From: Bacteroidetes bacterium 46-16
GTDB taxonomy: Bacteria > Bacteroidota > Bacteroidia > Chitinophagales > Chitinophagaceae
Length of the DNA: 64,000 nt
Direction: 5' to 3'
Assembly: GCA_001897835.1 (NCBI GenBank)
Contig: MKUN01000027.1
Span: 18,818-82,817, forward strand
Part shown: piece by piece, positions 54,156 to 61,298 of the stretch
Numbering within the stretch: the first letter of the stretch is position 1
Layout of the letters: every line of letters begins with the position of its first letter
Notes under the pieces: model-generated
Told to the model about the DNA's origin: nothing
The model's database searches: none
The model's input: only the letters and a program-made list of their open reading frames with translations
Made by a program: the position numbers and the translations under genes

Positions 54156-55928
54156 ATGGCCCTTAAAAAAAAGCATAAAGTCCTGCGCATTGTGCTGGTA
54201 GCATTACTGGTGCTGCTATTGGCAGGCGCAGGTTTTGCCATATGGTTCTCACGCCATTATGTGGGTATCCTCAGGAAGAATATACCCGTATGGGTGTATA
54301 ATGCTACTGATGGCGTGTACCGCACATCAGTACAGGATATATATATAAACCTGCTTACACACAGGGTAACGGTTACAGGCATCAGGTTGCAGGCCGATAC
54401 TAACCGGATAAATGAGCTAAAGGCTTATGGCCAGGCGCCCGCCACCTTCTTTGATATCACCATACCAAGGGTGCAGGTATGGGGCCTGCTCTGGGAAGAT
54501 ATGGTGACCAATAAGCAACTTAGTTGCAAAACCATTAAGATATGGCAGCCGGATGTAAAGGTGACCTACAAACAGGCACTGGCAGACAGCAGTGCCAAAC
54601 ATGACCCGGCAACCGAAAATGACAGCACAAAGAGCAAAGCCGTTGAGGCGATGAGTGCAGGGCAAATAATAATAGCCCAGCCCCGGCTGACCTACGAACA
54701 TAGCGACAGTACCGGTACCTTAAAACTGCACACCACCGGGGGAAATATCGTGTTGAACGACTGGAAATATGATACCGAAAAGCCTAAAGACAGCAGCCGC
54801 TTCTTTTATGCAAAGAGTGCCCTCATAGATATTGACAGTATACACTATGGCAAAGAGCATTTCCTTTACGATATTACCACTACCCTCCTCCACTTCAACA
54901 GCGACAGCAACAGGCTTTCGTTCCGGCACTTTGCGTTGAAGCCCAATGTCAGTAAGGCCGAGTTCTACAAGATCATGGGCATGCAGCACGATATGTTCAT
55001 GCTTTCGCTGCCTGCTGTAACGATCGACAGCCTGGGCTGGAAGGGCTTTATCAATGATAAGGTGCTGGCCGCTACCTCTGTGCAACTCAATGACCCTGTG
55101 CTGGAAGATTACTTTACCAGACTGGCACCGCCTAACACGCAAAGCAAACTCGGCAAGTATCCAAATCAATTGCTTGAGAATATGAAGCTGAAGGTGGACA
55201 TCAGGAGAATAGGGATAAAGAACGGACATGTGCAATATACCGAGGTGAATGAAAAAACCAAGCTGGCCGGCGTGCTGCACTTTGATGGTATAAATGGTAG
55301 TGTAAGCAATGCTACCAACCTGCCTGAACGCATAACGAAGAATGAACGCTGTATCATAAAGTTGAATGGACAGTTCATGAAGAGCAGCCCTATATCAGCC
55401 ATCTTCAACTTCTCGCTTACCGACCCTGACGGGGCCTTTACGGTGGACGGGCAACTTAAAGACCTGGACGCTGCACAGATAAACCCTGTGGCCAAAGCCC
55501 TTGCCGTTACCGAGATAAAGTCGGTACACATAAGTAAGCTGGACCTGCATGTGAGCGGTAATGAAAGCCACGGCAATGGTACAGTGACCATGCTTTATCA
55601 CAAGCTAAAGGTAGCACCGCAAAATGTGGATGATCCTAAAAAGCTCAGCGACAAACCCCTGCTCTCCTTCCTGACGAACAACCTGGTGATCTATACCGAC
55701 AACCCGATGGAGGGTGAGCCGGTACGCACAGAAAGTGACTATGTGCCCCGCGACATTCACAAATCCTTCTTTAACCTGGTGTGGAAGTGCATCTTCAACC
55801 CTGTGCAGAAGACCGCGGTGCGCAGCGACAATATAGAACAGACGCTTGAAGACAAACAGAACAAGAAAAATGCTACCAAAGGTTTCTTCAGGCGCCTGTT
55901 CGGAGGAAAGAAAAAGTCAAAGAAATGA
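54156..55928 (+). CDS. AsmA/DUF748-like inner-membrane protein
   Basis: A 590-residue protein with one N-terminal membrane segment (about 9-30: VLRIVLVALLVLLLAGAGFA), then a long beta-rich periplasmic region. The opening 'YNATDGVYRTSVQDIYINLL...VTVTGIRLQAD' and repeated short strands resemble the AsmA/DUF748 group of repeating beta-groove proteins, which are thought to help lipids pass between the membranes. The assignment is tentative. The C terminus is a basic tail (NIEQTLEDKQNKKNATKGFF and GGKKKSKK). It is a single gene that is convergent with the prolyl oligopeptidase gene. A membrane-associated maintenance role is inferred only. Confidence 0.72.
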   Translation: MALKKKHKVLRIVLVALLVLLLAGAGFAIWFSRHYVGILRKNIPVWVYNATDGVYRTSVQDIYINLLTHRVTVTGIRLQADTNRINELKAYGQAPATFFDITIPRVQVWGLLWEDMVTNKQLSCKTIKIWQPDVKVTYKQALADSSAKHDPATENDSTKSKAVEAMSAGQIIIAQPRLTYEHSDSTGTLKLHTTGGNIVLNDWKYDTEKPKDSSRFFYAKSALIDIDSIHYGKEHFLYDITTTLLHFNSDSNRLSFRHFALKPNVSKAEFYKIMGMQHDMFMLSLPAVTIDSLGWKGFINDKVLAATSVQLNDPVLEDYFTRLAPPNTQSKLGKYPNQLLENMKLKVDIRRIGIKNGHVQYTEVNEKTKLAGVLHFDGINGSVSNATNLPERITKNERCIIKLNGQFMKSSPISAIFNFSLTDPDGAFTVDGQLKDLDAAQINPVAKALAVTEIKSVHISKLDLHVSGNESHGNGTVTMLYHKLKVAPQNVDDPKKLSDKPLLSFLTNNLVIYTDNPMEGEPVRTESDYVPRDIHKSFFNLVWKCIFNPVQKTAVRSDNIEQTLEDKQNKKNATKGFFRRLFGGKKKSKK

Positions 55929-55964
55929 GCGCTGGCCCAAGGCATACGGGGACAGCATGCCTGC

Positions 55965-58094
55965 CTATTTCTTCACTGAATAATCCAATCCCATATTCCA
56001 GAGCATGAAGGCCCATTTATCGGCCTGCTCCTGGATGAGCATGGCTGTGGGCTTGCCTGCACCATGGCCCGCTTTATGCTCTATGCTTATCATTACCGGG
56101 TTGTTGCAAGCCTGTGCTGCCTGCAGCGATGCTGCGAACTTGAAAGAGTGTGCGGGCACTACCCGGTCATCATGATCGGCAGTGAAGACCATGGTAGCGG
56201 GATAACAGGTGCCTTTGCGCACATTGTGGTCCGGAGAATACTTGTAGAGGTAGTTGAACATTTCCTTACTGTCATCGGCGGTGCCATAATCGTATGCCCA
56301 GCCTGCACCTGCCGTGAACTTATGATAGCGTAGCATATCGAGCACACCCACTGCCGGGAAGCATACGCGGTAGAGGTCGGGGCGCTGGGTCATGCAGGCG
56401 CCTACCAGCAGGCCGCCATTGGAAGCACCTGAGATAGCGAGGTAATCCTTAGCGGTATAATTGTGTTTTATGAGGTACTCGGCAGCGGCTATGAAATCGT
56501 CGAATACGTTCTGCTTCTTCATCTTGATACCGGCATTGTGCCAGTCATCGCCATACTCGCCGCCGCCACGCAAATTGGGTACTGCATAAATACCCCCGTT
56601 TTCCATGAACACGAGATTGCTGATACTGAATGAAGGGGTGAGGCTGATGCTGAAGCCACCATAGCCATAAAGCATAAGCGGGTTCTTACCGTTCAACTCC
56701 GTACCCTTCTTCATGGTAATGATCATGGGTATCTTAGTGCCGTCCTTAGAAGTGTAGAACACTTGTTTGCTCTCATATTGCGCGGGGTCGAACTGTACAT
56801 TGGGTTTCTTATACAAAGAAGACTTGCCTGTAGCTATATCGTAACGGAATATGGTAGGCGGATAGATATAAGAGGTGAAGGTATAATAAGTCTCCTTCTC
56901 GCTGCGTTTGCCATCGAAGCCGGAAGCGGTACCGAGGCCGGGCAGCTCTATCACAGCTTCCTTCTCCCCTTTAAGGTTGTACTGGTACACTTTAGATACG
57001 GCATCTTTCAGGTAGTGGGCAAAGAACTTGCGGCCGCAGGTGCTGATGGTGAGGGGATATTTCTTCTCGGGGATAAGATCTTCCCAGCTGGCAGGGCGCG
57101 GATCGGCGGCTTCGCAAACCACTAGCTTACGATTGGGGGCGTCCATATTGGTAACGATATAGAGCCTGCCTTTCTCCGCATATACCACATCCTGCTCGGT
57201 CTTAAAGCCTTTTACGATGGGCCTGATGGGGGCATCGGGGTTGGAGAGGTCTTTTATGTAGAGCTCATTGCCATAGGTGGCATTGGCGGCCGATATAATA
57301 AGGTATTGCTGATCTTCGGTAACGTAGCCGCCTATGTAACGGCGCGGTGTGCGCTCACCACCAAAGACCAATATATCCTCGCTCTGTTTGGTGCCCATCC
57401 TGTGGAAGTACAGCTTGTGATGATCGGTCATGCCGGCAAGCTGGCTGCCCTCTTTGGGCTTATCGTAGCTGGAGTAGTAAAAGCCTTTGTCGTGCAGCCA
57501 TGATGCGCCGCTGAACTTGACATCGCGTATGGTATCGCCCACCAGCGCTTTGGTGGCGGTATTGAGCACGTATATCTTGCCCCAGTCGGAGCCGCCTTCG
57601 GATATTTGACAGGCCACCATAGAGCCATCTTTGGTGAAGCTGGCTCCGGTGAGCGAGGTAGTACCATCTTTGGAGAATTTATTGGGGTCGATGAATACTT
57701 CGGGCTTGCCGTCATCGCCCTTCTGCCTATAGAGCACACTTTGGTTCTGCAGGCCATCGTTCTTATAGAAATAGGTATAATCGCCCTCTTTGAAAGGGGC
57801 AGAATATTTCTCATAATTCCAGAGTTTGGAAAGCCTGCTCTTTATAGCATTGCGGAAAGGTATCCTGGCCAGGTACTTTTGGGTAACGGCGTTCTGGGCC
57901 TTTACCCATGCTTTGGTACCCGCAGCGTTATCATCCTCGAGCCAGCGGTAGGGATCGGCCACTTTGGTGCCGAAGAACTCATCTTCCTGCTTTACGGTTT
58001 TGGTAGCGGGGTATTTGCCTGTGAATGCAGCTTTATTTTGCGCAAATGTCATAGCCGACAATAATAGTAAAGTCCCGGTAAGGAGCAGTTTCAT
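55965..58094 (-). CDS. prolyl oligopeptidase (S9A) family serine peptidase, exported
   Basis: A 709-residue serine peptidase. I start at MKLLLTGTLL because it begins a signal peptide (ending TFAQ, residue 19) and lies 25 bases after a TATGTTTG promoter, whereas the longer frame begins upstream of that element. The N-terminal half is the seven-bladed propeller (EDDNAAGTKAWVKAQNAVTQ opening, DGTTSLTGASFTKDGSMVAC). The C-terminal alpha/beta-hydrolase carries the catalytic Ser in GASNGG (GxSxGG), Asp in DHDDRVVPAHS and His in KAGHGAGKP. The family cleaves short peptides after proline. Export suggests a periplasmic role in peptide use. Length is typical. Confidence 0.95.
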   Translation of the reverse strand: MKLLLTGTLLLLSAMTFAQNKAAFTGKYPATKTVKQEDEFFGTKVADPYRWLEDDNAAGTKAWVKAQNAVTQKYLARIPFRNAIKSRLSKLWNYEKYSAPFKEGDYTYFYKNDGLQNQSVLYRQKGDDGKPEVFIDPNKFSKDGTTSLTGASFTKDGSMVACQISEGGSDWGKIYVLNTATKALVGDTIRDVKFSGASWLHDKGFYYSSYDKPKEGSQLAGMTDHHKLYFHRMGTKQSEDILVFGGERTPRRYIGGYVTEDQQYLIISAANATYGNELYIKDLSNPDAPIRPIVKGFKTEQDVVYAEKGRLYIVTNMDAPNRKLVVCEAADPRPASWEDLIPEKKYPLTISTCGRKFFAHYLKDAVSKVYQYNLKGEKEAVIELPGLGTASGFDGKRSEKETYYTFTSYIYPPTIFRYDIATGKSSLYKKPNVQFDPAQYESKQVFYTSKDGTKIPMIITMKKGTELNGKNPLMLYGYGGFSISLTPSFSISNLVFMENGGIYAVPNLRGGGEYGDDWHNAGIKMKKQNVFDDFIAAAEYLIKHNYTAKDYLAISGASNGGLLVGACMTQRPDLYRVCFPAVGVLDMLRYHKFTAGAGWAYDYGTADDSKEMFNYLYKYSPDHNVRKGTCYPATMVFTADHDDRVVPAHSFKFAASLQAAQACNNPVMISIEHKAGHGAGKPTAMLIQEQADKWAFMLWNMGLDYSVKK

Positions 58095-58489
58095 GTATAT
58101 TAATTTTTTGAACGAGTAAAATTTGACAAACATAGGGAAAGAAAATTTTATTTCCCACATTTTTATTGATAATGAATGAGTTAGGTTGAAAAAATATCCC
58201 AAAAATATCACACTCTTTTCCCAGCCGGCGGATGGCGGCCTGAAAAGTAAATATTGAAAAGTATTTACTTTTCAAGGGGGTTAAAGCGGCGGAATGTATT
58301 GTATTCACTGGCTTATAGGGAATTTACAGATGTTACCAAAGGTGTACATGCCGGTTCTGAGTTCATAAAGCCCCTTAGGGCCAATTACCTATGCAAGATA
58401 CGATGCGGGAAGAGGTCTGCCCAAATATTGGGGATAAGTAGTGACCCTATTGAAATTATTAATGTGTGCCAGACGGGCGGCGGAGACCA
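58095..58489. other. spacer with promoter and a 13-bp inverted repeat, no convincing gene
   Basis: This gap between two minus-strand genes holds the -7 element TATGTTTG (58127-58134, minus) of the prolyl oligopeptidase gene. It also holds an inverted repeat, TGAAAAGTAAATA / TATTTACTTTTCA (58241-58253 and 58262-58274), lacking a T run, which could be an operator or terminator relic. A plus-strand reading frame of 79 codons starts at TTG within the repeat and has no recognisable features, so I do not call it a gene. Confidence 0.5.
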
Positions 58490-59182
58490 TTAACTTGACG
58501 GAGGTGGCTTGCGGGAGCGGGGGATATCATTATACATATCGGCAAGGGGAAAGATGCCGTGCGAGATGCAAAAATGCATCAGCTCGGCCACACACTGCAG
58601 GGGTATCTTCTGCATTATCCTCTGCCGCTCTTTACGGGCCATGCGAACAGAAATGCCTATAGCCCCGCCTGCCTCTTCATTGGACAAACCGTGGCAAAAG
58701 AGGGGCATGAGCCTGTACTCTGTGGCCGAGAAGGAAGGATAGGGCAATGGACGGATATGGGATACGGTGCGCAAGACGGCCGGTGAAAAATCTTTACTGA
58801 AATGATAGCCGGAGGCCGATATATCATCGAGGGCCTTTAAGATCTGACGGGTAGTACAGCTTTTGGGCAGGAAGCCCCTGCCCCCCTCGCGTATGAGCCA
58901 AAACATGTGGGCCTCGGAAAGACCGGCATAGAGGAAGAGTATTTTAATACCGGGGTATTCCTTTTTCAACCGGGCAATAAGGTCAAAGCCCGGGAGACTG
59001 AGGGCTGTATCGAGGATGAGGATACCGGGCTTGTGTGCAGCCCGGGCCAATGCATCGAGCAGGGCCGTAGCCGAGGCGACGTGAAAAAGTGGCTTGTAGG
59101 GCTCTTGCGATAGTGTTGCAGCAAGCATTTCTGCGACAATAGCCATGCTATCGGCGATGGCTATTGTGATAGCTTTGTTCAT
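58490..59182 (-). CDS. LuxR/NarL-type response regulator, orphan, atypical receiver
   Basis: A 230-residue response regulator. The receiver domain (1-125) has the phospho-acceptor Asp58 (LILDTALSLPG) and the conserved Lys107 (GFLPKS). The acidic pair at the end of strand 1 is reduced to one Asp (IADSM, D11), and the switch Thr/Ser on strand 4 is Ala (FLYAGLSEAH), so phosphorylation may be weak or absent. Residues about 150-210 are a LuxR-type helix-turn-helix (CHGLSNEEAGGAIGISVRMA) where the usual 'TVK' of the recognition helix is 'MARKER'. No histidine kinase is adjacent. Its targets are unknown; the T9SS genes beginning about 300 bases upstream of it, on the other strand, are candidates by position only. 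Confidence 0.85.
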   Translation of the reverse strand: MNKAITIAIADSMAIVAEMLAATLSQEPYKPLFHVASATALLDALARAAHKPGILILDTALSLPGFDLIARLKKEYPGIKILFLYAGLSEAHMFWLIREGGRGFLPKSCTTRQILKALDDISASGYHFSKDFSPAVLRTVSHIRPLPYPSFSATEYRLMPLFCHGLSNEEAGGAIGISVRMARKERQRIMQKIPLQCVAELMHFCISHGIFPLADMYNDIPRSRKPPPSS

Positions 59183-59304
59183 ATAGTGGCATTTACCCTG
59201 TGATAAAATAATAAGTGCAGCACCAAGATTGCAAAAAAATATCTAAATAAGAAATTAAACTATGATGAACTAGATATTATGAATTTATTATGACAAAAAA
59301 TACA

Positions 59305-59389
59305 GCGTGATTTCACGGGGCTGGCCGGCCACGAAAAACGGGGGTTAAAAAACCCGGAAACAAGGGGGCCGGATGTAGCCCGGCGTGGA
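59305..59389 (+). ncRNA. GC-rich potential RNA structure upstream of the T9SS gene
   Basis: An 85-base GC-rich segment stands out in AT-rich surroundings. CGTGA-TT-TCACG is one small hairpin; alternatively CACG and GGGCT near 59314-59322 pair with AGCCC and CGTG near 59377-59387, with CCGG/CCGG inside that helix, and GGGTT-AAAA-AACCC (59342-59355) forms a central hairpin. Two exclusive folds and a position 90 bases before a start codon suit a cis-acting leader. I cannot match it to a known riboswitch class, and the strand is inferred from the downstream gene. Confidence 0.35.
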
Positions 59390-59479
59390 AAAATAATATT
59401 ATAGGTTTACTGTGAAATGCAAGACCTCATAACCATCGCCATGACTATCAAAAAATATTTTAAACCAAAATCAAATATT

Positions 59480-61183
59480 ATGAAAAAACAACTGAAAAAT
59501 GGAAGCGGGTTAATAGCCCTATGCTTGATGATGTTATTTGGACTACGTACAGATATACTTCTTGCGCAGTCTACTATATGGCCTGTGAATTATGCCGATA
59601 ATAATGTTGCGACAACGTTCTTTGCTGCACCAGACTGGTTGAATGTTTCTGAATTCACAAATAGCAACGGCACTTTGTATACAGAGGTTTGGGACGAAGG
59701 GCCAGGAAATGGATGTTATATGGAAGTTCATGATAACATTGTTGGTAGTACACCAACTACTATACAGTTAGGAGCAGCTTTGCCGAACCTTAAACGACAT
59801 CCTGATGTAATACTAGGTGGCGACGCTAATAATAATTATGTAGCAGCTGTATATACGTATTATAATACATTAACAGTCACGAATATTCGACTTGAGGTAT
59901 ATACAGTAACGGGAATGGGTGGAGTAATTACGTTAAACGCATGTGGGACATATATATTTCCTATTACCAATCTCAATGTAAATGCTCATGCGAGAGATGC
60001 CCACATAGACATTGCTAATATTTTCAATGCAGGTGGAGTAAAGGCAGATATTATTACTATCGCATGGGAAGAACTTTCAGTTTGCGGAGCAAATGGTGGA
60101 TATGGAGCCCGAGCATGTGCAGCATCCTTATCAGCATTAGCGGGAACAGGTTGCAACAACCCGAGCTTCACTTTTTCCGGATGTTTAAATAATGTAGTAG
60201 CCCCTGATGCAGGTGAACAAGTTGACGTTGCCGTACGTTATAATCCTTCAATTCCAGGATATGAGGCAGGATTTACATTTATGGATTTAAATGGCAATGT
60301 TGATGCAGGAAAATGGGACATTACAAATAATATTATCACCTTAGGCACAGCCATAGATGCGCCAGGAGTTGGAAATGGAGAATATCCAAGAATAGATGTA
60401 AATGATGAGGTAGTACCGTTTAGTCCTGCAATGGATGCAGAAATCGTGTACAGATACCTTGATGGCAATGGCTTCTGGAATGTCATGTCCCTAAACAACA
60501 TATTAACTCCAGGTAACGAGGAGATATCATCTTACGATGCTACAGGTACCTTTGTTAGCAACAACACAAAACCTGTTGTAACATGTGGCAATAACAATAA
60601 TATCAATGCAGCATTAAATAATTTTTTCTCTGTGGCGTATGCAAATCCCACTACAGGTATAGATGCGGTATATGTACAGGATATAGACTGGACCAATGGG
60701 CTATGTACCCAGGTTGTGCCCGGGTATTATGATTACTATCCTACAAATTTTAATGCGACCATAGATGGACCAGTAGCTATAGCATCAGACTGGATATATG
60801 ATGTAAGCACCACTGCAACCATAAAAAGTAATGAAATATATACTTGTTGGATAAACAAAGCTGGGACACCCAGAATTGATTGTAAAACTACACTAGCGAT
60901 CCCACCACAATTCCGACCGACAGGTATCAACAATAGTCATACCATAAATTCTGTGCAAATAAGTCCTAATCCAGCTACTAATAAGCTCTATCTGGTACAA
61001 GGATCTAAAGGTATCCGAAGCTATAGTATCAATAATCTTTTAGGTCAGACAGTATTGAAAGGTGAAAATATCGCCAAAGGGAAAGAAGTGGTAGATATAA
61101 CTAAACTCTCTCCAGGCACTTATGTTATCAAGGTACTTTGTGATGATAAAACAATAGAGAATTCAATCTTTACAAAATACTAA
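59480..61183 (+). CDS. T9SS-secreted surface protein, AT-rich gene
   Basis: A 567-residue exported protein. The start MKKQLKNGSG gives a signal peptide ending near LLAQST; ATG 59417 upstream would precede it with 21 unrelated residues. The mature region is beta-rich, Asn/Thr/Gly-rich and has several cysteines (GYGARACAASLSALAGTGCN), with propeller-like strands (YTYYNTLTVTNIRLEVYTVT). Residues about 485-567 form a T9SS sorting domain (QISPNPATNKLYLV to LSPGTYVIKVL). No enzymatic motif is seen. Codons are clearly AT-richer than in the housekeeping genes, as in the first half of the next gene, so the stretch from about 59.2 to 62.45 kb may have a separate history. Confidence 0.82.
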   Translation: MKKQLKNGSGLIALCLMMLFGLRTDILLAQSTIWPVNYADNNVATTFFAAPDWLNVSEFTNSNGTLYTEVWDEGPGNGCYMEVHDNIVGSTPTTIQLGAALPNLKRHPDVILGGDANNNYVAAVYTYYNTLTVTNIRLEVYTVTGMGGVITLNACGTYIFPITNLNVNAHARDAHIDIANIFNAGGVKADIITIAWEELSVCGANGGYGARACAASLSALAGTGCNNPSFTFSGCLNNVVAPDAGEQVDVAVRYNPSIPGYEAGFTFMDLNGNVDAGKWDITNNIITLGTAIDAPGVGNGEYPRIDVNDEVVPFSPAMDAEIVYRYLDGNGFWNVMSLNNILTPGNEEISSYDATGTFVSNNTKPVVTCGNNNNINAALNNFFSVAYANPTTGIDAVYVQDIDWTNGLCTQVVPGYYDYYPTNFNATIDGPVAIASDWIYDVSTTATIKSNEIYTCWINKAGTPRIDCKTTLAIPPQFRPTGINNSHTINSVQISPNPATNKLYLVQGSKGIRSYSINNLLGQTVLKGENIAKGKEVVDITKLSPGTYVIKVLCDDKTIENSIFTKY

Positions 61184-61196
61184 TATTAAAACAATG

Positions 61197-61227
61197 ATGT
61201 TGGCGGGAAGATTCTTCCTGCCAACAT
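61197..61227 (+). terminator. hairpin after the AT-rich T9SS gene
   Basis: ATGTTGGCGGGAA pairs with TTCCTGCCAACAT around GATTC (13 pairs with one G-T). It lacks a clear T run, so termination is probable rather than certain. Confidence 0.55.
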
Positions 61228-61298
61228 GCATTAAGTGAATCTACATTGTACGCAATTTGAAATTATTTAGTATTTTTATATAAGCTAAGACTTTCATT

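Noticed and set aside
58095..58211. Longer N terminus (39 extra codons) for the prolyl oligopeptidase
   Set aside because: The extension covers a TATGTTTG promoter element and would bury the signal peptide.
58254..58493. A 79-codon plus-strand frame in the spacer between the prolyl oligopeptidase and response-regulator genes
   Set aside because: It starts at TTG inside an inverted repeat, has no ribosome-binding site and no recognisable motif, and runs into the regulator gene on the other strand.
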